DNA of 33,612 bases from Aequoribacter sp003520285 (GCA_963966765.1 CAXAAR010000015.1:1-33612); one strand, 5' to 3'. Shown: positions 1 to 9,302, counted from the first letter of the stretch. Made by a program: numbers and translations. The notes: generated by a model from the letters alone, not told the origin.

Positions 1-424
1 AGGTGACCAATGGACGATCAATCATCGCCTCGATTCTGAATTCCATCTCATCGCTCAGCTTAGCGCCATCATGCCCAAAAAACTTAATGCCATTATCTTG
101 GAAAGGGTTATGCGATGCGCTAATCACAATTCCTGCGGTTGCATTCAGTGTTTGCGTCATGACTGAAATCGCGGGCGTAGGCATCGGTCCAAGCAGTCGC
201 ACATCGACACCAGCAGCGACCAAGCCAGCCTCGAGTGCCGACTCGAACATGTATCCCGACACTCGGGTATCTTTGCCAATTACCACAAGGGCACGATTTT
301 TGGTCGCCTGTTCCGCAAATACTTTGCCGGCGGCCCAGCCCAATTTCAGCATAAAATCGGGCGTAATTGGGTCTATGCCGACTTCTCCGCGAATCCCATC
401 GGTTCCAAAGTAGCGTTTTTTCAT
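1..424 (-). CDS. glmM: Phosphoglucosamine mutase GlmM (N-terminal part, cut by window edge)
   Basis: Converts glucosamine-6-phosphate to glucosamine-1-phosphate in the cytoplasm, on the route to UDP-GlcNAc for peptidoglycan and LPS. The first 141 residues are visible, reading MKKRYFGTDGIRGEVG at the N-terminus. The phosphoserine active-site motif ISASHNP is present with the serine at about residue 104, close to Ser102 of the E. coli enzyme. The family is about 445 residues, so roughly two thirds lies off the left end. The ATG at 424 shares one base with the folP stop (TAATG) and is preceded by an AGGGA ribosome-binding site inside folP, so the two are translationally coupled. folP-glmM adjacency is standard in gammaproteobacteria. 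Identification is firm; only completeness is unknown. Confidence 0.95.
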   Translation of the reverse strand, partial: MKKRYFGTDGIRGEVGIDPITPDFMLKLGWAAGKVFAEQATKNRALVVIGKDTRVSGYMFESALEAGLVAAGVDVRLLGPMPTPAISVMTQTLNATAGIVISASHNPFQDNGIKFFGHDGAKLSDEMEFRIEAMIDRPLVT

Positions 425-1281
425 TATTCTTCCCTCAGGGCTTTAATCACATTCAAGGCATCCACAGTCTCTGCCACATCATGGGTTCTGATCACTTGAA
501 CACCTTGAGTTAAAGCCCATGTTGCGAAAGCAATGCCACCAGGCATTCTGTCATTGACCTCGCGCCCGGTGATCGCACCAATCATTGATTTGCGAGACAC
601 TCCAATTAAAACGGGATGAGATAAAGCTATGAATCGCCTCAGATCTCGCATTAACTGCGTATTATGCGCCAAAGATTTTCCAAACCCAAATCCGGGGTCA
701 ATCCATAAGCGATTCTTGGGAATACCCGCTGCCTGACACACCGCGAGCCGATCTTGCAAAAACTGAACGACCTCATCGGTCACCGAGTCATAGCGAGGGC
801 TCTGTTGCATCGACGTTGGCTCGCCCTGCATGTGCATCAAACAGAGACTTAACTGGGTTGCAGCTGCAGCCTCGACAGCACCTGGGCGTTGCAACGCCCT
901 AACATCGTTAATGATGTGAGCACCCGCCTTGGCGCCCTCGGTCATAACAATTGGAGAAGAGGTATCAATCGATAAGGCGACATCGAGTTGTTCGCTGACC
1001 CGCTCAACCAGAGGAATCACCCTATCGAGCTCCTCTTGCTCGCTGATAGGCTTTGCACCCGGACGGGTACTCTCGCCGCCAATGTCAATAATACTGGCGC
1101 CATTTGCCACCATCTCAGCGCAACGGTCAAAAGCACGATCCATATTGAGACGAGCGTCAGTAAATAAAGTGCCGCCATCTGAAAATGAGTCGGGCGTGGT
1201 ATTTACCACGCCCATGACAGCTGGGAAAGATAGGGTTCGCCCCAGCACTATCGCGTGCGGGGGCATGAGAGGAAATATCAC
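424..1281 (-). CDS. folP: Dihydropteroate synthase
   Basis: Condenses p-aminobenzoate with dihydropterin pyrophosphate to make dihydropteroate, the sulfonamide-sensitive step of folate synthesis. The TIM-barrel signatures are all visible: GVVNTTPDSFSDGG at about residues 24-37, GGESTRPGA at 68-76 and DPGFGFGK at 195-202. Length (285 aa) matches the family at about 280. The start used is GTG at 1281, five bases after the ftsH stop; an ATG five codons further in (1266) is an equally credible start, since neither has a strong ribosome-binding site. It sits between ftsH and glmM and is probably cotranscribed with both. Confidence 0.96.
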   Translation of the reverse strand: MIFPLMPPHAIVLGRTLSFPAVMGVVNTTPDSFSDGGTLFTDARLNMDRAFDRCAEMVANGASIIDIGGESTRPGAKPISEQEELDRVIPLVERVSEQLDVALSIDTSSPIVMTEGAKAGAHIINDVRALQRPGAVEAAAATQLSLCLMHMQGEPTSMQQSPRYDSVTDEVVQFLQDRLAVCQAAGIPKNRLWIDPGFGFGKSLAHNTQLMRDLRRFIALSHPVLIGVSRKSMIGAITGREVNDRMPGGIAFATWALTQGVQVIRTHDVAETVDALNVIKALREE

Positions 1282-1286
1282 GAAAC

Positions 1287-3215
1287 TCAGTGCTCGCTAG
1301 CAGGACCTCCGATAGGCGAGGCAGAGTCTGTTGCTTTGGATTCCGATCCAGTAGAGGCACCACCATCGCCAGACGATGAGTCACCCCAATCTTTTGGCTC
1401 ACGGACTTCTCTACCCGCCATGATGTCGTCGATCTGATCAGAGTCGATCGTTTCGTAATGCATCAGCGCATCTGCCATGCTGTGCAACTTATCGATATTC
1501 TCTTCCAGAATCTTCTGCGCGGTTCCATAACACTCATCAATAATGGATCGGACCTCTTGATCAATCAGCTTGGCGGTATCACTCGATAAACTCTTCTGGT
1601 GCTGACCCGCCGTGCGCCCTAAGAAGACCTCCTCCTCAGCCTGGTCGTACATCAACGGACCGAGTTTCTCAGATAAGCCCCACTGAGTAACCATTTTTCG
1701 GGCCATCTGCGTCGCTCTCTGGATATCGTTCGATGCACCCGTGGTGACACCATCTTTGCCGAGCGTCATCTCTTCTGCAATTCGACCACCAAACAAACTG
1801 CAGATCGAGCTAATGATGAACCGTCTGCTGTGACTGTAACGATCCTCTTCAGGCAAAAACATGGTCACGCCAAGTGCCCTTCCGCGGGGGATAATAGACA
1901 CTTTGTAGACTGGATCATGCTCAGGAACAATTCTGCCCACAATGGCGTGGCCGGCTTCGTGGTATGCCGTATTGCGCTTTTCTGACTCTGACATCACCAT
2001 CGACTTGCGCTCTGCCCCCATCATGATCTTATCTTTCGCCAACTCGAACTGCTGCATACCCACCTTGCGCGCTCCTGAGCGTGCTGCAAATAGAGCCGCT
2101 TCGTTAACCAAGTTGGCAAGATCAGCGCCTGAAAAACCGGGGGTGCCGCGTGCTATTTTTGAGGGTTCAACGTCTTCACGCAAAGGCACTTTACGCATAT
2201 GTACCTTCAGAATTTGTTCTCGACCTCGAATGTCTGGCAGACCGACGACGACTTGTCGATCGAAACGACCTGGTCGCAACAACGCTGGATCAAGCACATC
2301 TGGCCGGTTGGTCGCGGCGATCACAATCACACCATCGTTCGCTTCGAAGCCATCCATTTCGACCAATAGTTGGTTCAGAGTTTGCTCACGCTCATCGTGA
2401 CCACCACCCATCCCAGTACCTCGGTGACGCCCGACTGCGTCGATCTCATCTATGAAGATGATACACGGCGCCTGCTTTTTGGCTTGTTCGAACATATCTC
2501 GAACCCGCGACGCACCCACACCTACAAACATCTCAACGAAGTCAGAACCTGAAATCGAGAAGAAGGGGACTTTAGCTTCGCCGGCGATGGCTTTAGCGAG
2601 CAGAGTTTTACCTGTACCCGGCTGACCTGCCATCAAAACACCACGGGGGATTCGTCCCCCTAACTTTTGGAAGCGCGAGGGATCTCTTAAAAACTCAACC
2701 AGCTCTTGCACGTCTTCCTTGGCCTCATCCACCCCGGCCACATCCGCAAAAGTCGTGGTAATTTGATCTTCACCCAACAAGCGCGCCTTACTTTTCCCGA
2801 AGCTCATAGGGCCACCGCGGCCACCGCCACCACCCTGCATTTGACGCATAAAAAACATAAAGACAGCAATGATGATAAGAATTGGGAAGCTCGCTACGAG
2901 GAGCTGCATCCAGATGCTTTGTTGCTCTGGTTTTTTACCTTCAACAATGACTTGGTGCTCCAGCATGTCGTCCATCAGTCGAGGGTCTTCGATCATGGGT
3001 CGCACTGTCTCAAAGCGAGAGCCGTCGAATCGCTCAGCATTGATGGTGAGACCTTCGACCAACACACTGCGGACACGATCGTTACGCACCTCAGAAATAA
3101 AGTCTGAGTAACCCACCTGCTCGGTCGGCTGCTGCATACTGAAGTTGTTGAAGATGGACATCAACACGGCGGCAATCACCAGCCACAGCAATAAGTTCCT
3201 GGTTACATTGTTCAC
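1287..3215 (-). CDS. ftsH: ATP-dependent zinc metalloprotease FtsH
   Basis: Membrane-anchored hexameric AAA+ protease that degrades unassembled membrane proteins and regulators; in E. coli its substrates include sigma-32 and LpxC. Two transmembrane segments are visible (about residues 7-24 and 103-122) flanking a periplasmic domain. These are followed by Walker A GQPGTGKT (197-204), Walker B IIFIDE (252-257), the second region of homology (301-320), and the zinc motif HEAGH (419-423) with the third ligand Asp near 497 in SNDIQR. Length 642 aa is close to the E. coli protein. The start is GTG at 3215 with an AGAGG site eight bases upstream. A heat-shock-like promoter lies about 200 bp upstream. 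The C-terminal tail (about residues 600-642) is Gly/Ser-rich. Confidence 0.97.
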   Translation of the reverse strand: MNNVTRNLLLWLVIAAVLMSIFNNFSMQQPTEQVGYSDFISEVRNDRVRSVLVEGLTINAERFDGSRFETVRPMIEDPRLMDDMLEHQVIVEGKKPEQQSIWMQLLVASFPILIIIAVFMFFMRQMQGGGGGRGGPMSFGKSKARLLGEDQITTTFADVAGVDEAKEDVQELVEFLRDPSRFQKLGGRIPRGVLMAGQPGTGKTLLAKAIAGEAKVPFFSISGSDFVEMFVGVGASRVRDMFEQAKKQAPCIIFIDEIDAVGRHRGTGMGGGHDEREQTLNQLLVEMDGFEANDGVIVIAATNRPDVLDPALLRPGRFDRQVVVGLPDIRGREQILKVHMRKVPLREDVEPSKIARGTPGFSGADLANLVNEAALFAARSGARKVGMQQFELAKDKIMMGAERKSMVMSESEKRNTAYHEAGHAIVGRIVPEHDPVYKVSIIPRGRALGVTMFLPEEDRYSHSRRFIISSICSLFGGRIAEEMTLGKDGVTTGASNDIQRATQMARKMVTQWGLSEKLGPLMYDQAEEEVFLGRTAGQHQKSLSSDTAKLIDQEVRSIIDECYGTAQKILEENIDKLHSMADALMHYETIDSDQIDDIMAGREVREPKDWGDSSSGDGGASTGSESKATDSASPIGGPASEH

Positions 3216-3423
3216 GAAGCTACCTCTCTTGCCGCTCGTCTTTTGTTGCGGCGTTTATGTCGGCTCTAAGCCGATCCGTTAGGGTTCTGTCTACTGCATC
3301 ACGCTTTATACAGCGAGTATAACTGCTTGGCTCACTTTTGGCAGGACGATGCGTCAAATTGTGGCATAAACCTGACCTCGGTCACGTTTCGCTTTCCGGG
3401 CTCGTTAACTGCTTCACAATGTG

Positions 3424-3451
3424 ACATGGGGGCTCGATGCAGAAAATCAAC
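3424..3451 (-). promoter_or_regulatory. Candidate sigma-32 (heat-shock) promoter of ftsH
   Basis: On the minus strand GTTGATT (3451-3445) is followed after 13 bp by CCCCATGT (3431-3424). This matches the sigma-32 consensus CTTGAAA-N13/14-CCCCATNT, perfectly in the -10. The -35 overlaps the rlmE stop codon. The start site would be near 3417, giving a leader of about 200 nt before ftsH. The E. coli rlmE(ftsJ)-ftsH operon is a known heat-shock operon, which supports the call, but no start site has been mapped here. Confidence 0.5.
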
Positions 3452-4073
3452 TGGGGTTGAAGCCTTTCGCCACCAGATACACCTCGCGTGAGCGGGGTCT
3501 CGACGCTTCCGGTTTGCGAGTAACAACCGCGTCATAATTGGCTTTTAAGTTGCGAAAGACCTCGTCAAAACCCTCACCCTGAAACACCTTGGCAATAAAC
3601 GTTCCTTTCGGCGCTAGCACTTTCGAGGCCATATCCACAGCCAGTTCAACCAAGTACATCGCTCGAGGCTGATCTACGGCAGGCAAACCACTGAAATTGG
3701 GCGCCATGTCGGACATGACAAGGTCTACGGGTTCCGTACCAATGCAGCTAATGAGCGCTTTAAATACGGTCTCTTCGGTAAAATCACCTTGAATAAACTC
3801 AACATCTTCGAGCGTATCCATAGCCAAAATGTCAGTCGCAATGGTGCGCCCTTTGTGCCCCACAATCCGCGATGCGACCTGAGACCAACCGCCGGGGGCC
3901 GAGCCCAAATCGACCACGGTCATGCCCGATTTCAATAAGCGATCTCTCTCATTCAGCTCGATCAACTTATAACACGCGCGTGATCGATAACCTTCTTTCA
4001 GCGCACGCTGAACGTAAGGATCGTCTCGATGCTCTTTCATCCACGCTTTACTTGAGGATTTTTTTTTCGCCAT
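3447..4073 (-). CDS. rlmE: 23S rRNA 2'-O-ribose U2552 methyltransferase RlmE
   Basis: SAM-dependent methyltransferase (FtsJ/RrmJ) that methylates U2552 in the A-loop of 23S rRNA during late 50S assembly. The SAM-binding motif VVDLGSAPGGWSQVA is near residues 53-67. The catalytic tetrad K-D-K-E is seen as K36, D122 (VMSDMAPN), K162 (FIAKVFQGEG) and E197 (SREVYLV), each two residues short of the E. coli numbering. I chose ATG 4073 (208 aa; E. coli 209 aa) because AAGG lies five bases upstream; the longer frame to 4118 runs into the shared promoter region. It is divergent from yhbY and upstream of ftsH, the usual arrangement. Confidence 0.95.
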   Translation of the reverse strand: MAKKKSSSKAWMKEHRDDPYVQRALKEGYRSRACYKLIELNERDRLLKSGMTVVDLGSAPGGWSQVASRIVGHKGRTIATDILAMDTLEDVEFIQGDFTEETVFKALISCIGTEPVDLVMSDMAPNFSGLPAVDQPRAMYLVELAVDMASKVLAPKGTFIAKVFQGEGFDEVFRNLKANYDAVVTRKPEASRPRSREVYLVAKGFNPS

Positions 4074-4089
4074 GCCCGCCTTCAAATCA

Positions 4090-4118
4090 TTTAATTGCTG
4101 CCAAGACCTGTGTATCAT
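4090..4118 (+). promoter_or_regulatory. Possible sigma-70 promoter of yhbY
   Basis: TTTAAT (4090-4095), 17 bp, then TATCAT (4113-4118), which is a good -10 with a poor -35. The start would be near 4125, about 23 nt before the yhbY ATG. The element lies in the 74-bp gap shared with divergent rlmE. Confidence 0.35.
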
Positions 4119-4147
4119 CCGCGACCCGTGATCAAAGACTGAACACC

Positions 4148-4450
4148 ATGAAGAACATCGATAAACGACATTACAAAGGCATCGGACACAAACTCAAGCC
4201 CGTTGTTACGATCGCAGGTGCTGGTCTTACCGACAACATCATGGCGGAACTTGATCGCGCACTCAATGATCACGAATTAATCAAGATCAAGTGCAATGGC
4301 ATTGAGCGAGACAGCAAGACTGAGTTAATTGCTACCGTGTGCTCCGCGCTCAAAGCTGAAGCCGTGCAATCCATCGGTGGAACAGCGTTGTTATTGCGCA
4401 AAAGCGCCAAAGCCAACCCAAAACTGTCCAACTTAATTAGACCCTTGTAA
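4148..4450 (+). CDS. yhbY: YhbY-type RNA-binding protein (CRM domain)
   Basis: Small CRM-domain protein that associates with pre-50S ribosomal subunits. The 100-residue product (E. coli 97 aa) is a single CRM fold: MKNIDKRHYKGIGHKLKPVV at the N-terminus, then AELDRALNDHELIKIK and a C-terminal GGTALLLRKS strand-turn. The ATG at 4148 gives the family's normal N-terminus; the open frame extends upstream to 3872 antisense to rlmE, which is not real coding. The ribosome-binding site is weak. It is the only plus-strand gene in this housekeeping block and converges on greA with an 8-bp gap. The divergent rlmE/yhbY pair is widespread in gammaproteobacteria and fits a shared role in 50S maturation. 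Confidence 0.92.
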   Translation: MKNIDKRHYKGIGHKLKPVVTIAGAGLTDNIMAELDRALNDHELIKIKCNGIERDSKTELIATVCSALKAEAVQSIGGTALLLRKSAKANPKLSNLIRPL

Positions 4451-4458
4451 ATGACCCG

Positions 4459-4938
4459 CTATGGGTCGTGGCGCACCTGATCGATTTCATACTCGACATC
4501 ACCACTGGGCGCCTTAACGGTCACCACATCACCCTCTTCTTTGCCGATGAGTGCGCGAGCAATTGGAGAGCTGATCGAGATGCGGTTACGCTTTATGTCA
4601 GCTTCGTCATCGCCCACGATTCGGTAGGTGACTGCTTGATCGTTGTCTAGGTTGATCAAATCGACTGTGGTACCAAATATCACTTTGCCTGTATGAGGGA
4701 TCGTGGTCACGTCAATCACCTGCGCATAAGAGAGCTTTGACTCGATCTCCATGATGCGCCCTTCGGTGAAACTCTGCTGCTCTCGCGCTGCGTGATACTC
4801 GGCATTCTCTTTCAAATCGCCGTGCTCTCGAGCATCCGCAATCGCCTGAATAATGCGCGGCCGATCTTGCTTGCGCAAGCGCTCCAACTCTTCTCTGAGA
4901 GCGAGCTCACCCGCCTTGGTCATTGGTACTTTATTCAT
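4459..4938 (-). CDS. greA: Transcription elongation factor GreA
   Basis: Enters the RNA polymerase secondary channel and stimulates cleavage of backtracked transcripts. An N-terminal coiled coil (about residues 1-75) carries the tip motif AREHGDLKENAEY with D41 and E44, the same positions as in E. coli GreA, and an FKBP-like C-terminal domain follows. Length 159 aa (E. coli 158). Its ATG overlaps the carB stop by four bases (ATGA), so it is translationally coupled to carB and very likely part of the car operon, as in Pseudomonas-type gene order. Confidence 0.96.
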   Translation of the reverse strand: MNKVPMTKAGELALREELERLRKQDRPRIIQAIADAREHGDLKENAEYHAAREQQSFTEGRIMEIESKLSYAQVIDVTTIPHTGKVIFGTTVDLINLDNDQAVTYRIVGDDEADIKRNRISISSPIARALIGKEEGDVVTVKAPSGDVEYEIDQVRHDP

Positions 4939-7900
4939 GCTCGCAAGCCTCCATGTAAGTCTTGCAGACGGCGTACCTGCTTGTCGTCTTCTTGCATCAA
5001 CGTCATACAGACCGCCTCAGCACCTGCTAAGGTAGTGGTGTAAAAAACCCGATGAGCCTCTGCACTGGCTCGTATCGGCGCTGAATCTAGGATAGCACGA
5101 CGGCCCTCGGTGGTATTAATAATCAAACTCGCCCGATCATTCTTAATGAAATCGACAATATGCGGCCTTCCCTCACTCACCTTGTTCACCCGCTCGACTG
5201 TCAGGCCCGCTTGCTCAAGTGCAGCTGCTGTGCCGCCTGTCGCTGCGATAGTGTAACCAATACTGGCTAAACTTCTTGCTACCTTAACAACACCTGGCTT
5301 ATCGACATCGCGAACACTGATAAGTACCGTGCCCTCTCTGGGCGCATTGCCACCAGAGGCAAGCTGAGCTTTGGCGAACGCGTCTGGGAAGGTCGCACCG
5401 GTGCCCATCACTTCTCCGGTAGACTTCATTTCTGGTCCCAAAATCGGATCGACGCCAGGGAACTTGTTGAACGGCAGGACTGCCTCTTTCACCGAGAAGT
5501 AGTTAGGAATAATTTCTTCAGTAAAACCCTGTGATTCCAGACTCTGCCCTGCCATACATCGAGCCGCAATCTTAGCCAGCGACACGCCAATACATTTCGA
5601 CACAAAAGGCACAGTTCGTGAGGCGCGGGGATTCACTTCGATGACATAGATCTGATCATCTTGCCACGCGAGCTGCACATTCATCAGACCACAAACGCCC
5701 AACTCAAGCGCCATACGCTTGACCTGCTCGCGCATTTCATTCTGAACATCCATCCCTAAATTGTAGGGCGGCAAGGCGCAGGCAGAGTCACCGGAGTGAA
5801 CACCCGCTTGCTCGATATGCTGCATGATGGCCCCAATGACCACCGTTTTACCATCGCTTACTGCGTCAATATCTACCTCGATTGCGGCACTCAAAAAACT
5901 GTCCAGCAACACTGGCGAATCTGCAGACACTAGGACTGCCGTTTTCATATACCGGAGGAGATCTTCCTCGCGAAATACAATTTCCATGGCTCGACCGCCC
6001 AAAACATATGAGGGCCGCACAACCAGTGGGTAGCCGATAGTTGCCGCGGCAGCCAATGCCGCATCGACCGATCGCACAGTGGTATTAGCTGGCTGGCGCA
6101 ATCCCAGCTTTTGAATCATATGCTGAAAGCGCTCTCTGTCTTCAGCGCGATCAATCGCGTCAGGGCTGGTGCCAATAATAGGAACGCCTTTCGCTTCGAG
6201 CGCTCGTGCCAGCTTGAGCGGCGTTTGCCCGCCAAACTGCACAATCACACCAACTGGCTTTTCTAAATCGATAATTTCGAGCACATCTTCAATCGTCACC
6301 GGCTCGAAAAACAGGCGATCAGACGTATCGTAATCGGTTGAGACGGTCTCGGGATTACAGTTCACCATGATGGCTTCGTAGCCATCCTCGCGCATTGCCA
6401 GAGCTGCATGCACGCAACAGTAGTCAAACTCGATACCCTGTCCAATCCGATTGGGGCCGCCGCCTAACACGACAATTTTCTTCCGATCGGTAGGCCGAGC
6501 TTCGCACTCTTCTTCGTAGGTCGAGTAAAGATACGCAGTCTCAGAAGCGAATTCAGCCGCACAAGTATCAACGCGCTTATACACTGGTCGAATACCCAAA
6601 CCCTGGCGATAATCACGCACGGTGGACTCTTCTTTATTTAACAGTACCGCTAGGCGTTTATCAGCAAAACCTTTGCGCTTTAGACGCCACATTAAGCGGT
6701 GATCAATCTCTTCGAGCTCGGTATTCTTGAGCGAATCTTCGGTCTTGATAAGATCCTCGATTTGCACTAGAAACCACGGATCAACGCCCGAGAGCTTATA
6801 CACCTCATCCACACTTAAGCCGGCTCGGAATGCGTCGCCCAAGAACCACAACCGATCTGGACCCGGGTTAGTCAATTCATTGATGAGCTCATCACGCTGG
6901 TCAAGATTCATGACATCGATCTGATGCTCGAAACCAGCGGAATCAACCTCGAGACCACGCATGGCTTTCTGCAACGATTCCTGGAAAGTCCGGCCGATAG
7001 CCATGACCTCACCCACAGACTTCATCTGAGTGGTCAGCCGCGAGTTTGCAGTATCAAATTTTTCGAAGGCAAAGCGCGGTATTTTAGTCACGACATAATC
7101 GATGGCGGGCTCGAATGAAGCAGGCGTGGCTCCGCCAGTGATATCGTTTTTGAGTTCATCAAGGGTGTAGCCAACAGCAAGCTTTGCAGCCACTTTCGCA
7201 ATAGGAAAGCCCGTCGCCTTAGAGGCTAGCGCGGAAGATCGAGAGACCCGAGGATTCATCTCGATCACCACAAAGCGCCCAGTTTTGGGATCTTGCCCAA
7301 ACTGGACGTTGGATCCACCTGTCTCAACGCCAATCTCACGCAGCACTGCAAGCGAAGCATCGCGCATAATCTGCAGTTCTTTATCGGTCAAAGTCTGTGC
7401 CGGCGCTACGGTAATGCTGTCACCGGTGTGCACGCCCATGGCGTCAAAATTTTCAATTGAACAGACGATGATACAGTTGTCGTTCTTGTCTCTGACAACT
7501 TCCATCTCAAACTCTTTCCAACCAATCAAGCTCTCGTCAATTAACAACTCGTTGGTCGGAGACAGATCAAAGCCACGGATACAGATCTCTTCAAACTCTT
7601 CGCGGTTATATGCAATCCCACCGCCTGAACCGCCCATGGTAAACGACGGACGGATGATACAAGGCAAGCCGATATTTTCGAGTACTTCATAAGCCTCACT
7701 CAGGGAGTGCGCCGTCAAAGCGCGTGGCGTTTCTAGGCCAATCCGCTTCATAGCATCGTCAAACAGCTGCCGATCTTCGGCTTTATCAATGGCTTCTTTG
7801 GTCGCGCCAATCATCTCGACACCGTACTTCGCAAGAACGCCGTGCTTATCAAGATCGAGGGCGCAGTTAAGTGCCGTTTGCCCGCCCATAGTGGGCAACA

Positions 7901-8156
7901 AGGCATCGGGCTGCTCCACCTCGATGATACGGGCCACAGTCTCCCATTCGATGGGCTCGATATAGGTCGCATCCGCCATCGAGGGGTCCGTCATTATGGT
8001 CGCCGGATTGGAGTTCACCAGAATGACCCGGTAACCCTCTTCGCGCAGCGCTTTACAGGCTTGAGCTCCGGAGTAATCGAACTCGCAAGCCTGCCCAATC
8101 ACAATCGGTCCGGCGCCTAGAATTAAAATACTCTTGATATCGGTACGTTTTGGCAT
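4935..8156 (-). CDS. carB: Carbamoyl-phosphate synthase large subunit
   Basis: Makes carbamoyl phosphate from bicarbonate, two ATP and ammonia channelled from CarA; the product feeds pyrimidine and arginine synthesis. The 1073-residue length equals that of E. coli CarB. Two homologous ATP-grasp halves are visible: the N-terminal carboxyphosphate half beginning KSILILGAGPIVIGQACEFD, and the carbamoyl-phosphate half beginning near 560 with KIVVLGGGPNRIGQGIEFDY. An oligomerisation segment lies between them. The last ~140 residues form the MGS-like allosteric domain, including SIGYTIAATGGTAAAL, which binds UMP and ornithine in E. coli. It follows carA by six bases and overlaps greA. Confidence 0.98.
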   Translation of the reverse strand: MPKRTDIKSILILGAGPIVIGQACEFDYSGAQACKALREEGYRVILVNSNPATIMTDPSMADATYIEPIEWETVARIIEVEQPDALLPTMGGQTALNCALDLDKHGVLAKYGVEMIGATKEAIDKAEDRQLFDDAMKRIGLETPRALTAHSLSEAYEVLENIGLPCIIRPSFTMGGSGGGIAYNREEFEEICIRGFDLSPTNELLIDESLIGWKEFEMEVVRDKNDNCIIVCSIENFDAMGVHTGDSITVAPAQTLTDKELQIMRDASLAVLREIGVETGGSNVQFGQDPKTGRFVVIEMNPRVSRSSALASKATGFPIAKVAAKLAVGYTLDELKNDITGGATPASFEPAIDYVVTKIPRFAFEKFDTANSRLTTQMKSVGEVMAIGRTFQESLQKAMRGLEVDSAGFEHQIDVMNLDQRDELINELTNPGPDRLWFLGDAFRAGLSVDEVYKLSGVDPWFLVQIEDLIKTEDSLKNTELEEIDHRLMWRLKRKGFADKRLAVLLNKEESTVRDYRQGLGIRPVYKRVDTCAAEFASETAYLYSTYEEECEARPTDRKKIVVLGGGPNRIGQGIEFDYCCVHAALAMREDGYEAIMVNCNPETVSTDYDTSDRLFFEPVTIEDVLEIIDLEKPVGVIVQFGGQTPLKLARALEAKGVPIIGTSPDAIDRAEDRERFQHMIQKLGLRQPANTTVRSVDAALAAAATIGYPLVVRPSYVLGGRAMEIVFREEDLLRYMKTAVLVSADSPVLLDSFLSAAIEVDIDAVSDGKTVVIGAIMQHIEQAGVHSGDSACALPPYNLGMDVQNEMREQVKRMALELGVCGLMNVQLAWQDDQIYVIEVNPRASRTVPFVSKCIGVSLAKIAARCMAGQSLESQGFTEEIIPNYFSVKEAVLPFNKFPGVDPILGPEMKSTGEVMGTGATFPDAFAKAQLASGGNAPREGTVLISVRDVDKPGVVKVARSLASIGYTIAATGGTAAALEQAGLTVERVNKVSEGRPHIVDFIKNDRASLIINTTEGRRAILDSAPIRASAEAHRVFYTTTLAGAEAVCMTLMQEDDKQVRRLQDLHGGLRA

Positions 8157-8162
8157 GTCGGT

Positions 8163-9302
8163 TTAGTCTTCCTTGCGCGCCGTCATAAGCTCAATAAAGT
8201 GGTCAAAAAGGTGGGCTGCATCGTGCGGGCCTGGGCTCGCTTCTGGATGTCCCTGAAAACTGAATGCGGGTTTATCCTTGCGCTGAATTCCTTGCACAGA
8301 TCCATCAAAGAGTGACACGTGAGTCACTTCTAAACACTCCGGCATATGGCTATCGTCGATCGCAAAACCGTGATTCTGGCTGGTAATCATGACGCGCTGA
8401 CTGCGCAAATCTTGAACCGGATGATTCGCACCGTGGTGCCCGAACTTCATCTTTAGAGTCGAGGCGCCGCTGGCTAAGCCCAAAAGCTGATGTCCCAAAC
8501 AAATACCAAAGACGGGGATATCGGTCGTTAAAATCTGTTGAATGGCGCTAATGGCATAGGTGCAGGGCTCTGGATCCCCAGGGCCATTCGATAAAAATAC
8601 ACCATCGGGTTGCAGCGCAAGAACCGCATCGGCAGGTGTCGTTGCAGGTACAACCGTCAAACGACAACCGCGGTCGACAAGCATTCGTAGGATATTTCGC
8701 TTTGCACCAAAATCATAAGCGACCACGTGGAACTGCTCATTTGCATCGGACAGCTCACTGAAACCTTGATTCCAGATCCAGCTACCCGAACGCCACTCGA
8801 ACGGCGCATCTGTAGTCACGTGCTGGGCCAGATCCATTCCTTTTAAACCTTTGAACGCCTTCGCTTGCCCTATCGCGGCAGCCTCATCGATATCATCACC
8901 CGCCATAATACAGCCTGACAGGGCCCCTTGCTGGCGCAGAACCTGAGTCAACGCGCGCGTGTCAATCTCTGCGATGCCCAGGATATTGTTGCGCTTAAGG
9001 TAGTGAGATAAGTCTTCCTGTGACCGATAGTTAGATGCGACCAATGGCAGATCTCGGATAATCAAACCCTGAGCCCACACTGATGACGACTCTTCATCCT
9101 CAGAGTTACAACCGGTATTACCGATGTGGGGGTAGGTCAGCGTCACAATCTGTTTAGCGTATGAAGGATCGGTTAGGATTTCTTGATATCCCGACATCGC
9201 GGTATTGAAAACCACTTCGCCAACGACAGACCCCATCGCTCCAATCGCTTCCCCTCGAAACACACGTCCATTTTCAAGGGCGAGTATGGCTGGCGTGAAC
9301 AA
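8163..9302 (-). CDS. carA: Carbamoyl-phosphate synthase small (glutaminase) subunit
   Basis: Class I glutamine amidotransferase that supplies ammonia to CarB. The N-terminal CPSase domain includes GEVVFNTAMSGYQEILTDPS. The C-terminal glutaminase has the nucleophile in FGICLGHQLLG (Cys268 with this start; E. coli Cys269) and the catalytic His in FQGHPEASPGPHD. I place the start at the TTG at 9302: the perfect AGGAGG at 9313-9308 stands five bases before it. For the in-frame GTG at 9308 (which adds two residues) the AGGAGG would overlap the start codon itself. The protein is then 379 aa. Upstream lies a terminator-bearing leader, so expression is probably set by attenuation. dapB, the usual upstream neighbour in pseudomonads, is absent. 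Confidence 0.96.
   Translation of the reverse strand: MFTPAILALENGRVFRGEAIGAMGSVVGEVVFNTAMSGYQEILTDPSYAKQIVTLTYPHIGNTGCNSEDEESSSVWAQGLIIRDLPLVASNYRSQEDLSHYLKRNNILGIAEIDTRALTQVLRQQGALSGCIMAGDDIDEAAAIGQAKAFKGLKGMDLAQHVTTDAPFEWRSGSWIWNQGFSELSDANEQFHVVAYDFGAKRNILRMLVDRGCRLTVVPATTPADAVLALQPDGVFLSNGPGDPEPCTYAISAIQQILTTDIPVFGICLGHQLLGLASGASTLKMKFGHHGANHPVQDLRSQRVMITSQNHGFAIDDSHMPECLEVTHVSLFDGSVQGIQRKDKPAFSFQGHPEASPGPHDAAHLFDHFIELMTARKED

Noticed and set aside
3..413. Plus-strand open frame of 136 codons at the left edge
   Set aside because: It is antisense to glmM, whose minus-strand translation is a clear match including ISASHNP.
2150..3111. Several plus-strand open frames opposite ftsH
   Set aside because: Antisense shadows of a strongly conserved AAA+ protease; they lack ribosome-binding sites and recognisable domains.
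4453..4467. Small hairpin GACCC-GCTAT-GGGTC between convergent yhbY and greA
   Set aside because: Only a five-base stem with no U tract on either strand, so not supportable as a terminator.
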